64,000 bases of DNA from Planctomycetaceae bacterium (GCA_016794985.1 JAEUIQ010000008.1:227246-291245), one strand, 5' to 3'; shown: positions 15,565-25,828, counted from the first letter of the stretch. Notes: a model not told the origin generated them from the sequence alone. Numbers and translations are program-made.

Positions 15565-17490
15565 GTGATTTGCCGACATTCTTGGTTCGTTTGTTTAAGT
15601 GCTTTTCTGTTCTTCGCGGGCTCAACCGTGTGGGCCTGGCCGCAATCAAGCGATGGGCTCTATCATTACGACGAGACTGGGCGTCGAGTTGATTTTTCGC
15701 ACATCGGACAGGATGAAGATGGGCGATACTTGATTGAATTTGATGACGAACACGGCCATGAAGCGGGCTACAAAGGGAGTGTTGGGTCTCCGCAGTTGGC
15801 GTTGACCGATAGTTTTGTTGCTCGAGTGGATCAACAGGTGGATGTGGAGTCGCTGGCCCGCGATTGGGGTGTCACAGTTGTGGGGCGACAAAGTTGGGAT
15901 TCCAATCTCGTCGTATTCCAAGGAACATCGGCCGTTCAAGCGTTGACCGCAGCGAATCGTGCCTTCGAAAGCGGGCAAGTCGCCCAAGTGTTTACTCAAT
16001 TTGAACGTCAGCGAACAGCCAGACAAATACCGAACGATCCATCGTTCGCGTCACAATGGCACTTACGCAACACCGGGCAGGGGGGCGGAGCCGTAGGCTT
16101 TGATCTCCGAGTTGAGCCGACGTGGAACTTTACGAACAACACGGGACTTGGTACCGGGGTGACCATTGGAATTGTCGATGGACGTGTTCAGCAAACCCAT
16201 CCAGATCTTGTAGCCAATTTGCGAACGGATCGGTCGTTGTGGTTGGCTGGCACCGCGGATACCCATGGGACGGCAGTGGCTGGACTGGCAGCTGGCGTTG
16301 GTAACAACAGTACCGGGATCTCGGGTGTTGCTCCGCGCGCATCCTTCGGTGGGATTAGCTTGTTGGATCAATCACTGACGGATGCGAATGAAGCGTTGGC
16401 TCTGTCGCACCATTTCAACACGATGGTGGGCGGTCAATTTGATGGGATTCATATTTACAACAACAGTTGGGGGCCGACGGACGATGGAACCCGAGAAGCG
16501 GCTGGACCACTGGTACGGTCGGCTCTAGCTTCTGCTGCCAACACCGGTCGCAACGGACTAGGAAACATCTATGTTTGGGCAGGCGGCAACGGTGGGAATG
16601 TTGATAACGTCAATTACGACGGCTATGCGAACAGTCGATACACGATTGCCGTCGGTGCGACAACGAACACTGGGGTAAGGGCCGGTTACAGCGAACGAGG
16701 GGCGGCGCTGATGGTCAATGCGATGGGTAGCGGCGGCACGCGCGATGTCGTCACGACGACCACAGGCAGCAATTACACGAGCTCCTTTGGGGGCACCAGC
16801 GCCGCGACGCCGATGGTGGCGGGAGTTGCCGCGCTGATGTTAGAAGCCAATCCGAATCTTACTTGGCGAGATGTGCAACATATTTTTGTGGAGACTTCTT
16901 GGCGGACGGATCCCACTCATGCAGGCTGGGTCCAAAACGGAGCTGGTCGTTTTCACAATGATTTTTATGGTTTTGGAACCGTTGATGCGACCGCCGCTGT
17001 CGCTGCTGCGACGACCTGGCACAACGTCGGAGATGCCGTCATGGTGACAAATTTTGACGCGGTCAACCAACTCATTGCCGATGGCTCCGGGAACTTGAAT
17101 AACCCAGCGTTTGGAGCCCCGATTGTCAGAACGTTGTCGATCACGGATCGGATTCGCCTAGAGCATGTCGAGGTGGTGTTCAATACGACTGGAGGATTTG
17201 CTGGCGATTTGGAAGTCGTTCTCACCAGTCCGATGGGGACCCAGAGTTTGTTGGCAACTTTGCACTCGCACGGTGCCGCCTACAACAATTGGACGTTCAT
17301 GACGGTCAAGAATTGGGGCGAGTTTTCGGATGGCGATTGGACGCTGCGGGTCCGCGATGGTTGGGCTGCCGATCAATCCACCTGGGTCAATTGGCGAATC
17401 AATCTTTATGGTACGGCCGTTCCGGAGCCAGGCAGCGGTCTCATTCTCGTGACCATTGCGATTGGCCTAATCATTCGACGACGAAGGTAG
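15565..17490 (+). CDS. Secreted subtilisin-like protease with P-domain and PEP-CTERM anchor
   Basis: 641 residues from a GTG. Signal peptide 1-25 (LSAFLFFAGSTVWA). Propeptide-like region to about 155. The S8 catalytic domain about 160-480 has Asp205 (IGIVDGRVQQTHPDL), His234 (DTHGTAVAG), the oxyanion-region Asn (IYNNSWGP) and Ser412 (GGTSAATP). The DGR in place of the usual DDG/DSG keeps the catalytic first Asp. Residues about 490-615 resemble the proprotein-convertase P/Homo-B domain (LSITDRIRLEHVEV, FAGDLEVVLTSP, W.L.V.D). The tail VPEPGSGLILVTIAIGLIIRRRR fits PEP-CTERM sorting by an exosortase. It probably degrades extracellular protein or processes surface proteins. Convergent with the esterase gene, 5 bp apart. 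Confidence 0.88.
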   Translation: MICRHSWFVCLSAFLFFAGSTVWAWPQSSDGLYHYDETGRRVDFSHIGQDEDGRYLIEFDDEHGHEAGYKGSVGSPQLALTDSFVARVDQQVDVESLARDWGVTVVGRQSWDSNLVVFQGTSAVQALTAANRAFESGQVAQVFTQFERQRTARQIPNDPSFASQWHLRNTGQGGGAVGFDLRVEPTWNFTNNTGLGTGVTIGIVDGRVQQTHPDLVANLRTDRSLWLAGTADTHGTAVAGLAAGVGNNSTGISGVAPRASFGGISLLDQSLTDANEALALSHHFNTMVGGQFDGIHIYNNSWGPTDDGTREAAGPLVRSALASAANTGRNGLGNIYVWAGGNGGNVDNVNYDGYANSRYTIAVGATTNTGVRAGYSERGAALMVNAMGSGGTRDVVTTTTGSNYTSSFGGTSAATPMVAGVAALMLEANPNLTWRDVQHIFVETSWRTDPTHAGWVQNGAGRFHNDFYGFGTVDATAAVAAATTWHNVGDAVMVTNFDAVNQLIADGSGNLNNPAFGAPIVRTLSITDRIRLEHVEVVFNTTGGFAGDLEVVLTSPMGTQSLLATLHSHGAAYNNWTFMTVKNWGEFSDGDWTLRVRDGWAADQSTWVNWRINLYGTAVPEPGSGLILVTIAIGLIIRRRR

Positions 17491-17495
17491 GACCG

Positions 17496-18758
17496 TCATT
17501 TTATTGCACGCAAGGCCGCAGGAAATTGCTTTGCCCAAGATACTTCGTCGTGTCGGTCATTTTCGAATGAACGATGCCATAAACTGACGTCAGGTTCGAG
17601 CCCTTGTTCAATCAACACCTCTGCCATCTGCGCGGCACGACGAGTATTGGCCGCGTGTGATTCAGGGTTGCCGCCCTCATGCGTTCCCATCGACAGCCAA
17701 AGTCGGGACTGCAAAGGCCAGGACTTTTGCTTTTCTGCGATGGCCGTCAGTAGTTGCTCTCGATCCCAACCTAAGGATGGAGAAAATGCGAGACAGCCCG
17801 CAAACACCTCAGGCCGCTCGATGCACGCGTGCAGCGAGATCAATGCCCCTAAGGAAGAACCGCCAATCCAGGTGGTGTCACGGGATGGATCCGTTCGGTA
17901 TTCGTTGTCGATCCAAGGCTTCAGTTCATCGACCACGAATTCCAGGTACAGTCGCCCTGCCCCGCCGGCATTCATTCGAGCGTCAACCGTCATGGTGTAT
18001 TCGTCGATGCGATCTGCCGTGTTCCATATGCCAACGATGACCATCGGCGGAATTTCGCCCGCATCGATCAACGTCGTGACAGCTTCGTCGACTTGCCACT
18101 CCTGGCCGAAGGCGGCCGTCGCCTTGTCAAACAGGTTCTGCCCGTCATGCATGTACAACACCGGATATCGTTCTTGACGCGTGTCGTAAGTCGAAGGCAG
18201 CCACACGGCAATGGTCCGTGAATTGCCTAGCGTCTTCGAGCGAAACTCATGCTTGATTAACCTGCCAACGACGGTCGATTGCAAAAGTTCGTCACCTTGA
18301 GCCCAGGACCCAACGATTATCTCGACGCGTTGAACTTGTCCCGCGGGCTGTGGCTTGACATCGATCTGTCGGTTGGGAATATCCCGACCTCGCGCGTCTC
18401 GCTCGACGGTTTGCCAACTGCCACAAGTTACTTTGAACTGAATGGTCGTTCCAGGAAGTGCGGCAAAGGCTGCGTGGTAGGTATTGTCTGCTTGCCGTTC
18501 CAATAACAACCCGTCCGGCGCCCAATTCCCCAGAGCGGGTAGACTACCCGCCAGATACAGTTGCGGCGCGGTTTCCTTTGCGAACTCAGGAGCGGACACC
18601 ACTACCAATACCGAGACCGGTCCATCATCTTGGGCAATGACGCAGCTTTGCCCAATGAACAGCAACGCCGATACCCACGTCCCCGCGTTGACCACACAAA
18701 GGGCGCTCGCGCGACAGCACGTCACTAGGATGTTTTGGATCGGACGCCGTGGGCTCAT
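17496..18758 (-). CDS. Exported esterase with N-terminal starch-binding-like domain
   Basis: 420 residues from the ATG at 18758, whose ATGA overlaps the stop of the upstream oxidoreductase gene by 4 bp, indicating translational coupling. Signal peptide about 1-43. Residues about 50-165 have the CBM20 outline (PQLYLAGSLPALGNWAPDG, IQFKVTCGSW). Residues about 170-420 are an alpha/beta-hydrolase of the Fes/esterase-D group: LPSTYDTRQERYPVLYMHDG, the nucleophile elbow GGSSLGALISL, and a late His in NDRHDEVSWAKQFP. The substrate could be an acylated sugar or a feruloyl/acetyl ester; not decidable. Last gene of a three-gene operon with a PaaK-like ligase and a Gfo/Idh/MocA enzyme. Confidence 0.82.
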   Translation of the reverse strand: MSPRRPIQNILVTCCRASALCVVNAGTWVSALLFIGQSCVIAQDDGPVSVLVVVSAPEFAKETAPQLYLAGSLPALGNWAPDGLLLERQADNTYHAAFAALPGTTIQFKVTCGSWQTVERDARGRDIPNRQIDVKPQPAGQVQRVEIIVGSWAQGDELLQSTVVGRLIKHEFRSKTLGNSRTIAVWLPSTYDTRQERYPVLYMHDGQNLFDKATAAFGQEWQVDEAVTTLIDAGEIPPMVIVGIWNTADRIDEYTMTVDARMNAGGAGRLYLEFVVDELKPWIDNEYRTDPSRDTTWIGGSSLGALISLHACIERPEVFAGCLAFSPSLGWDREQLLTAIAEKQKSWPLQSRLWLSMGTHEGGNPESHAANTRRAAQMAEVLIEQGLEPDVSLWHRSFENDRHDEVSWAKQFPAALRAIK

Positions 18759-19798
18759 GATGGTTGCTGGCCCAAAGCTTCGAAAATGCTCGCGCTTTGA
18801 CGATAGCACAATTCGATCGCGTCGCGAGCCAAATCGCAACCCAAGATTTTGGAGGGTTGTCCCGTGGTGAGCGCGCGGTGGACTTCATGCAATTCCGCTT
18901 CAAATCCCGCCACATCGTCGCCGACCGGCATTTCGGGACGGATCACGCCTTGACTGGCAGTCATGATCTTCATGGGCATGGCTTCCACTTTGCCCTCGAT
19001 CACGGCCAGCTCAAAATGCAAGGTCGCTCGTTCCAAGTGAATTTCAAAACCATGCGTGAAGCTTCGCCCTTGTTGGTCGATCACGCCCGAAGTAACGCAT
19101 ACAGTTTGGTCGGGGTCTTCAAATGTCAAAAACGAGTTCCAGTACTTCGCGACAGTGCCTTTCACTCGACCGCGGCTGATCACATCCTTGGGGCGACCGA
19201 ACAACAGGCAAATCAAGTGCGCGTCATGGACGTGCAGATCCAACATTGGACCACCGATCTTGTTGGGATCGTAAAACCCGGTCAACCATTGCGGATCTGA
19301 AATCACCCTTGAGAAACGTCCACCGAGCAGTTTGCCATAGGTGCCTTCCGCAATCACTTGCCGAGCGACCGCATACTCAGGAAAGAACGGCAAGACGTGC
19401 GCGACCATCAGTTGCCGTTGATTCGCGCGAGCCGCGGCGACCATCAAGTCGCACTTCTCGGTCCACAAGCTCATCGGCTTTTCGCTGAGCACGTGTTTTC
19501 CTGCGTGGAGGCTTTGGATGGCCACATCGTGATGCAAGGCCGGGGGCAGGCAGATGTCAATCAAGTCGATGTCACCGTTCTGAAGCATCTCGGTTAAAGA
19601 ACCATAAGTCTTGACTTGAGACAGGTCGACCACTTCCCCTTGGGGGCCGAAATTTCCTTGAATACCTCTCCAATCGCCGGACCTTTTTACGGGATCTGTT
19701 TCACAGATCGCCACGACTTCCATATCGGGTATTCGCTTGTAGGCCAACCAATGAATCCAGCCCATGAAGCCCATGCCAGCAATTCCAACTCGAATCAT
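18755..19798 (-). CDS. Gfo/Idh/MocA-family NAD(P)-dependent oxidoreductase
   Basis: 347 residues, cytoplasmic. N-terminal Rossmann fold with IRVGIAGMGFMGWIHW, then VVAICETDP. The family motif EKPMSLW (normally EKP with the catalytic-site Lys) and the catalytic-domain signature DLHVHDAHLICLLFG are present. Such enzymes oxidise or reduce sugar-like alcohols; the substrate is not evident. The start has a strong Shine-Dalgarno (GAGGAGGAAGAG). It follows the PaaK-like gene by 45 bp and overlaps the esterase gene by 4 bp. Confidence 0.88.
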   Translation of the reverse strand: MIRVGIAGMGFMGWIHWLAYKRIPDMEVVAICETDPVKRSGDWRGIQGNFGPQGEVVDLSQVKTYGSLTEMLQNGDIDLIDICLPPALHHDVAIQSLHAGKHVLSEKPMSLWTEKCDLMVAAARANQRQLMVAHVLPFFPEYAVARQVIAEGTYGKLLGGRFSRVISDPQWLTGFYDPNKIGGPMLDLHVHDAHLICLLFGRPKDVISRGRVKGTVAKYWNSFLTFEDPDQTVCVTSGVIDQQGRSFTHGFEIHLERATLHFELAVIEGKVEAMPMKIMTASQGVIRPEMPVGDDVAGFEAELHEVHRALTTGQPSKILGCDLARDAIELCYRQSASIFEALGQQPS

Positions 19799-19843
19799 CT
19801 CTTCCTCCTCAAATATGTTACTAAAACATCACCTTCGTTCGAC

Positions 19844-21199
19844 CTAGCGCGTTGAATCGCTTGTATGTCGCAGGTCTTGGAAACGTCGCCCCTTCATTTC
19901 GTAGCGAGGCAACGAGCCAATGGGGACGGTAACGACTTCGACTTTCAAGTTCAAACGCACCATCAATTCTTGCGAAATTCGTTTCGGTTGTTCCATTCGA
20001 TCTTCCACTTCGATTTTCAAAAAGTCGAGGTGCCCTTGTTTGAATGCGGTCATTCGGTACTCGACGACTTCGGGGAAACTCCGCAGAATCTGTTCGATGG
20101 AACTTGGAAAAATATTCACGCCACGAATGATCAGCATATCGTCAACCCGGCCGAGGACGCCGCCTCTCAAGTACACCCAGGTGTTTTCGTATTCGTGCGA
20201 ATAAATCGGTCTAACCAAATCCCCTGTACGATAGCGAATGACCGGCGCTCCTGCTCGTCCCAGCGACGTCAATACAAGTTCACTAAGTTCGCCTTCATGC
20301 GCTGGGGCGTCCCGTTCGATACTGCGGAATTCCGCGATGAAGTGATGTTCGTTAACAAACAGTCCCGTACCATCGGGAGAATTGAATCCCCAGGGCCCGA
20401 CTTCGCTCGCTCCGCAATGATCAATTAGTTTGGCGTTCCAGTTGGATTCAATCGTTTGGCGAATTGCCGGAACACTTCCGCCCGGCTCCCCGGCCACGAC
20501 GATTTTCTTTACGGGCAAATCCGCCACGACCAGTTGATGCTCCCGACCGACTTCGGCCAAGTGCAACGCGTAACTTGGCGTACAAAATATCGTATCTGCC
20601 GATGTGGTGCGAAGAAGTTGTAGTCGAGCAACACTGCTGAGGCCACCAGCCGGGATCGCCATCACACCGCGCTGAACCAACGCGTCAAAGGCACTCCAGA
20701 AACCGATAAACGGACCGAAAGAAAAGGCTAACACGGCCCGATCACCAGGCTCGATTTCGGCTGCGTCCAGTACAAACTGCCACGCTTCCGACCACCACCG
20801 CCAATCATCGGCGGTATCCATGACCACCAACGGTCGGCCGCTCGTCCCGGACGTTTGGTGGTACCTGACGTAACGATCTAACGAGTACGTCAAATTGGCT
20901 GGCAAAATCGCTCCCGCATCGGACGGCTGAGCAACCGGACGAAAATCCTGCTGCAGTTCCGCCTTAAACGTGTACGGCAAGTGGGCCAATTCGGCTGCCG
21001 ACTCCAAAAAGACCGACTTCAACTGAGGCGACTTCACTTGACTTGGCATCCCAGCCAGGCAATCCGCTAATTTTGTCTGATAGAAACGGTTTCCCGGTAG
21101 AATCTGCCCCAGCAGTTCGTTGAGCGTGGCGATCTGTTGGCCTTGACGGACACGTCGATCCAGTCGAGCCGCTTGTTGGCGTTGTTCCTTCGAGTTCAT
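19844..21199 (-). CDS. Phenylacetate-CoA ligase (PaaK)-like adenylate-forming enzyme
   Basis: 451 residues from the ATG at 21199 (GAGGGA upstream). ANL-superfamily features: YHQTSGTSGRPLVVMDT (phosphate loop), VAGEPGGSVPAI, DHCGASEVGPWGF, and YRTGDLVRPI, then a C-terminal small domain with GRVDDMLIIRGVNIFP. This order is that of PaaK/coenzyme-F390-synthetase-like ligases, which activate a carboxylate through an adenylate to a thioester. It is first in the operon with a Gfo/Idh/MocA oxidoreductase and an esterase, which is unlike a phenylacetate catabolic cluster. The true acid substrate is probably something else. Divergent from the DUF885 peptidase. Confidence 0.82.
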   Translation of the reverse strand: MNSKEQRQQAARLDRRVRQGQQIATLNELLGQILPGNRFYQTKLADCLAGMPSQVKSPQLKSVFLESAAELAHLPYTFKAELQQDFRPVAQPSDAGAILPANLTYSLDRYVRYHQTSGTSGRPLVVMDTADDWRWWSEAWQFVLDAAEIEPGDRAVLAFSFGPFIGFWSAFDALVQRGVMAIPAGGLSSVARLQLLRTTSADTIFCTPSYALHLAEVGREHQLVVADLPVKKIVVAGEPGGSVPAIRQTIESNWNAKLIDHCGASEVGPWGFNSPDGTGLFVNEHHFIAEFRSIERDAPAHEGELSELVLTSLGRAGAPVIRYRTGDLVRPIYSHEYENTWVYLRGGVLGRVDDMLIIRGVNIFPSSIEQILRSFPEVVEYRMTAFKQGHLDFLKIEVEDRMEQPKRISQELMVRLNLKVEVVTVPIGSLPRYEMKGRRFQDLRHTSDSTR

Positions 21200-21362
21200 T
21201 CCCTCATGATACCCAATGGCCGACGAAAGTGCAGGCGGCTTTCCGTGTCTTAAAAGCATGGGCGACTCGCGCTCGAGACTCCAAATGGTTGAGGTCGTGT
21301 GCTAGACTCACGCTTTCCCGCCACGTTTGAACCCCCTCAGGTTGACTTGAAGGCCAATTGCG

Positions 21363-23174
21363 ATGCATGTTTCTGGATTTAATTCGAGTCGCGTATGGAT
21401 CGCGATGATTTCTCTGGCGTTCGCCGCGTTTGACGTCACCGCCATCGACGCCCAAGATCCAGGGCGCAAGATTGAATCGCGGCCCTCTGAAGAGCCAAAA
21501 CTTGCGGAGGTGGATCGTCCAACTTCACATTCTTTGTCGGCGTTGATCGAACATTTTGCGGCCGATCGCGAGAGCTTGCAAAAGAAGTACGAGTTTCAAT
21601 TGGCGCCGAATTATGGCTCCCGGATGGCGCAGTTTTATCGGGCCTGGTTGGCGGATCTGGAGGGCCTCGATTTTTCCGCTTTGGATTTGGATTCGCGGAT
21701 CGATTATCTTCTGCTGCGCGATCGAGTTAGCTACTTGATGCGAAGTTTGGAGTTGGAGCTACAACAAGACGCGGCAATTTTGCCGGTGCTTCCTGGTCTG
21801 CCGTTGGTGGTTCAGCTTTGGGAAGCTCGTTTGGCCGGCACGCGACCGAATGGCGCTGAAATGGCGAGTCATTACGAGCGGTTGCGGTTGGAGTTGGTCC
21901 AACGTCGGCAAAATTTGCAAGATCCGTCGCCGGAAGCCAAAGCAATCTTCGGCGATCCGACCTTGGCGCTGTGGTTGACTCGGCGACTCCAACATCAATC
22001 GCAAATCATGGAGAGTATTCATCGATTCTACGACGGTTACGACCCCGACTATTCTTGGTGGGCGAGAAAACCTTGGGAAGAGCTACTGAAAGAAATGCGC
22101 ACTTACACCCAACTGCTGAAACAGTTGGCATTGGGCGGAGCCGGCGACGACCCCGAGGCCATTGTTGGGCTGCCAATCGGAGAGGCCGCGTTGCAAGCCG
22201 AATTACGGAATGCCATGATCGCTTACTCGCCCGCGGAGTTGGTGCAAATTGCTGAGAAAGAAATGGCGTGGTGCGATGCTGAGATGGAAAAGGCCGCGCG
22301 CGAGTTAGGGTATTCGAACTGGCGTGACGCGCAAGAAGACGTCAAAAACCGGTTTGTCCCGCCGGGTGAACAGCCCAAGTTGATTATGGATATGGCCGAA
22401 GAGGCGATCGAATACGTTACAACTCGCGAGTTGGTGACGGTTCCAGACTTGGCGCGCGAAGTTTGGCGGACCCAAATGATGAGTCCAGAACGCCAGCGAG
22501 TCAATCCATTTTTCTTGGGAGGGGATACGATCATCATTTCCTACCCCACCGATGCGATGACCCACGAAGAGAAGTTGATGAGCCTCAGAGGCAACAATCC
22601 GCATTTCTCGCGCGCCGTTGTTCACCATGAGCTGATCCCAGGGCACCATTTGCAGCAGTTCATGCTGAAGCGTTACCGACCCTACCGCGGTGAGTTCGCG
22701 ACGCCGTTCTGGATGGAAGGGTGGGCCTTGTACTGGGAAATGTTGCTGTGGGACCTTGGGTTTGCCGAGACGCCTGAAGACAAGATTGGCATGCTGTTTT
22801 GGCGCAAGCACCGCTGTGCTCGCATCATCTTTTCTTTGAATTACCATTTGAAACGCATGACACCCGACGAGTGTATTGAATACTTGGTCGAACGAGTCGG
22901 GCATGAGCGGAACAATGCCACTGCCGAGGTGCGACGAAGCTTTTCCGGTGGCTACGGACCATTGTACCAAGCCGCCTACATGCTGGGCGGTTTGCAAATA
23001 CGCGAGTTGCACCGCGAATTGGTTCAATCTGGGAAGTGGACCAATCGACAATTCCACGACACCATCCTGCGCGAGCATTCGATTCCGATCGAGATGTTGC
23101 GTGCCAAGCTTTTAAACTTGCCCTTGAATTCCGAATGGCAGCCGGCCTGGCGGTTCTATCCCGCCATTCCTTAA
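21363..23174 (+). CDS. DUF885-family metallopeptidase, exported
   Basis: 603 residues with an N-terminal signal-like stretch (VWIAMISLAFAAFDVTAIDAQ). The zinc-binding signature VHHELIPGHHLQQFM (HExxH inside HHELIPGHH) is typical of DUF885 proteins, which are distantly related to M2/M32-type peptidases. FWMEGWALYWEML supplies the downstream Glu. Length and the largely helical composition fit the family. Probable role is periplasmic or surface oligopeptide hydrolysis. It stands alone with a ~160 bp divergent promoter region shared with the PaaK-like operon. Confidence 0.85.
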   Translation: MHVSGFNSSRVWIAMISLAFAAFDVTAIDAQDPGRKIESRPSEEPKLAEVDRPTSHSLSALIEHFAADRESLQKKYEFQLAPNYGSRMAQFYRAWLADLEGLDFSALDLDSRIDYLLLRDRVSYLMRSLELELQQDAAILPVLPGLPLVVQLWEARLAGTRPNGAEMASHYERLRLELVQRRQNLQDPSPEAKAIFGDPTLALWLTRRLQHQSQIMESIHRFYDGYDPDYSWWARKPWEELLKEMRTYTQLLKQLALGGAGDDPEAIVGLPIGEAALQAELRNAMIAYSPAELVQIAEKEMAWCDAEMEKAARELGYSNWRDAQEDVKNRFVPPGEQPKLIMDMAEEAIEYVTTRELVTVPDLAREVWRTQMMSPERQRVNPFFLGGDTIIISYPTDAMTHEEKLMSLRGNNPHFSRAVVHHELIPGHHLQQFMLKRYRPYRGEFATPFWMEGWALYWEMLLWDLGFAETPEDKIGMLFWRKHRCARIIFSLNYHLKRMTPDECIEYLVERVGHERNNATAEVRRSFSGGYGPLYQAAYMLGGLQIRELHRELVQSGKWTNRQFHDTILREHSIPIEMLRAKLLNLPLNSEWQPAWRFYPAIP

Positions 23175-23243
23175 GGGCGGCCCCACAAAATTAAGCGAGG
23201 CCCACACGTCGATGCACCGCACAAACCACGATCTTGCAAAGGC

Positions 23244-25826
23244 CTAACGCGAATCCATTCCGATCGATGAGTCGGCGGGCAACCTCCAATTAGGATTTAC
23301 CAACAGGCCGTTGTGACTGGCGTGGTCGAGATGGGTTAACACTTGGGCCTCGGACAAACGGCGAATCGCAGCGGTTTCGCTCATCGAAAAACCTTCTACA
23401 AACATTCGCCATGTCCAGTAATAATCCGGCAAGCGTTCGTCCTCGGGAGTCGAGCTCCGAGAGTTCTCCGGCGCGACAACGTGTTCCAATTCTGGAGCCT
23501 GCGGTTCGTCGAGTTCAAGAGATGGAGTCTCCTCGGGCAGGCTCGGCGACTCTTCGGTTGGACGAGGTGAAGATTTATGATCCGCAAGGATTTCGTCGGG
23601 GCCACTGCCTTGTTGTCGTTGTGGCTCGCGAATGGGTGCCAACGCTTGAATTTTTTTCGAGAGGGCCAACGGCAACTTGACGCGTGGCGGTGGCATCCGT
23701 CCGACCATGACTTCGGTTCCCAACGCCGTGATCTCAACGGTTGGGCGAAACATGTTCAGTTCGATTTGTGTCAAGAGACCCGCGTCCAACAAGGCATCCA
23801 GCAAGACCGCCACTTCTTTGCTCTTGAGCCACTTCAAGGCCCCGAAGGTCTTGATCCGATGCAATCGAAGTGAGGTTAATTTCTTGGCATTACTGCCGAC
23901 CAGCATCTGGTTCAAAAGCTGTTTTCCGATGCGTCCCTGCGTTCGAGCGGCTCCACTGAGGGCAACTTGAATGGTCGCCAATTCGGAGTCGTGAATCGGC
24001 GGGGGCAAATCGGTCGTCGATTGAGTTGCGGGCTTCGCCCACGTTAGCTGCTGCGTTTCAGCACCCTGAGCAGTCTTGTTGATTTGCGGATCGAATTCAC
24101 CCACCGGTGCGTGCTCCCAACTCGCCTTTCGGCAGTGGTCACACTTTCCGCAGCGTGCTTGGTCATGATCGCCAAAATAATGCAAGATATCCACTTGCCG
24201 GCACCGGGTCCCGCGACAATAAGAGACGACCCGTTCAAGTCGATCGTATTCGGCTTTTTTTCGCCGCTCTAAATCTGAAAAGTCAATTTCCAGCTCTTGG
24301 AACTTTAGATCACGGCGTCGAAAATGGATGGCACGTCCGCGGAATGGTGGCACGTAATCGAAGAATTTCAACTTGTCTAATTCTCGCAGTGCTTTGGTCA
24401 CCGCATCCAACTTAAGTCCGGAACGATCCGTCAACCAACCCAAACTGAAGTAAACGCGTTCGTAACGGCGATCCGCAACGATCGGTTCTAGTAACGAGAG
24501 CACCGTTCTCGCGTTCTTGGCCTCACGCTTGACTGCCTCGATGAGACTGGGTTGGTCGGAATCAATACGAACGCTGGCCAAATTTTGTTTCGTATCCAAT
24601 CGCTCCAGGACACCGGCTTGTTCCAATAGTTTTTGGCAACTGGCAATGCCTTCTGTTCCTATACTAATCCCCAAATCATCTTTGATTTCTTGCAAAGTCA
24701 GTTCGACAGGGTCGTTCGGTTGACCAAGCAAGTACTGATAGACCGTACGCACGACCTCCCGCGAAGGATAGTTGTTCTCGATAAAGAACTCTTGAATGTA
24801 ACGGTCTTGGTGACTAAACAATAAAAGACAACGACTTTCTCGACCGTCTCGTCCAGCACGACCCACTTCTTGGTAGTATGCCTCCAAGGAACCCGGCAGC
24901 TGATAGTGCAACACGAATCTCAAATCGGGTTTATCGACGCCCATCCCAAATGCGTTTGTTGCAATGATGATCGGGATTTCACCAGACATGAACTGCTCTT
25001 GAATCAGCCGACGTTGGACTTGGTCCAATCCTGCATGATAAAATCCTGTCGGTCGCTTAAGATTCTTCTGCAGCAACTCGACGATCTTCTCGCAGTTCTT
25101 ACGGGTTGCCGCATAAATGATCCCGCAGCCAGGAGTCTTCTCCAAGAATTCCAACATGCGTTGGTCTTTGCCCGCTTGTCCGTGTGGCGTTTCAACAAAC
25201 AAACTGAGATTGGATCTGGCAAAACCAGAAACAAAGGTGGCGGGGTCACGCAGCTCCAAACACTTCGAAATATCTTCTTGGACCAATTGCGTTGCGGTGG
25301 CCGTTAAAGCAATGGTCTGAGGATTGCCGAGCCGTTTGCGGAAACGCCCCAGTCGTTGATAGTCAGGGCGAAAATCATGGCCCCACTGGCTAATGCAATG
25401 AGCCTCGTCGATCGCCAACATTTGAATTTTGATCGAAGTAACGGCCTCCAAGAATCGCTCGTTCCGCAGTCGTTCCGGTGCAACGTAAACCAAATCGAAT
25501 TTTCCGGCTTGGATCTCGCGTAAACGTTCGTACTGTTCGTTTGGCGTCAGGCTACTGTTGATAAATGTGGCAGCGATTCCTTGACGCTGCATGCTATCCA
25601 CTTGATCCTTCATCAAGGCGATCAAGGGCGAGACAACAAACGTCACGCCCGGGCGCGCGATCGACGGCAATTGGTAACAAAGACTTTTTCCACCACCGGT
25701 CGGCATAATGCAGAGACAATCGCGGCCGGAGAAAACCGCGTCGATCACCGCGCGTTGGCCAGCACGAAACTCGGTCAAGCCAAACCGATGTAGAAATTGC
25801 TGCGGATCAACCAACGCCGCACTCAT
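23244..25826 (-). CDS. recQ: ATP-dependent DNA helicase RecQ
   Basis: 860 residues, longer than the ~610 of E. coli RecQ. Helicase core about 8-340: Q-motif FGLTEFRAGQ, Walker A MPTGGGKSLCYQLP, DEAHCISQWGHDFRPDY, and the GRAGRDG of motif VI. Then the RecQ zinc-binding region (about 540-590, CRGTRCRQ..HYFGD..CGKCDHC) and a winged-helix/RQC-like part. A long Pro/Glu/Ser-rich linker (about 730-800) separates a C-terminal helix-turn-helix (about 805-850, MFVEGFSMSETAAIRRLSEA) like the HTH appendages of some helicases; I see no clear HRDC. It unwinds DNA 3'-5' in recombination and fork repair. The start lies 2 bp after the upp stop. Confidence 0.93.
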   Translation of the reverse strand: MSAALVDPQQFLHRFGLTEFRAGQRAVIDAVFSGRDCLCIMPTGGGKSLCYQLPSIARPGVTFVVSPLIALMKDQVDSMQRQGIAATFINSSLTPNEQYERLREIQAGKFDLVYVAPERLRNERFLEAVTSIKIQMLAIDEAHCISQWGHDFRPDYQRLGRFRKRLGNPQTIALTATATQLVQEDISKCLELRDPATFVSGFARSNLSLFVETPHGQAGKDQRMLEFLEKTPGCGIIYAATRKNCEKIVELLQKNLKRPTGFYHAGLDQVQRRLIQEQFMSGEIPIIIATNAFGMGVDKPDLRFVLHYQLPGSLEAYYQEVGRAGRDGRESRCLLLFSHQDRYIQEFFIENNYPSREVVRTVYQYLLGQPNDPVELTLQEIKDDLGISIGTEGIASCQKLLEQAGVLERLDTKQNLASVRIDSDQPSLIEAVKREAKNARTVLSLLEPIVADRRYERVYFSLGWLTDRSGLKLDAVTKALRELDKLKFFDYVPPFRGRAIHFRRRDLKFQELEIDFSDLERRKKAEYDRLERVVSYCRGTRCRQVDILHYFGDHDQARCGKCDHCRKASWEHAPVGEFDPQINKTAQGAETQQLTWAKPATQSTTDLPPPIHDSELATIQVALSGAARTQGRIGKQLLNQMLVGSNAKKLTSLRLHRIKTFGALKWLKSKEVAVLLDALLDAGLLTQIELNMFRPTVEITALGTEVMVGRMPPPRVKLPLALSKKIQALAPIREPQRQQGSGPDEILADHKSSPRPTEESPSLPEETPSLELDEPQAPELEHVVAPENSRSSTPEDERLPDYYWTWRMFVEGFSMSETAAIRRLSEAQVLTHLDHASHNGLLVNPNWRLPADSSIGMDSR

Positions 25827-25828
25827 CT

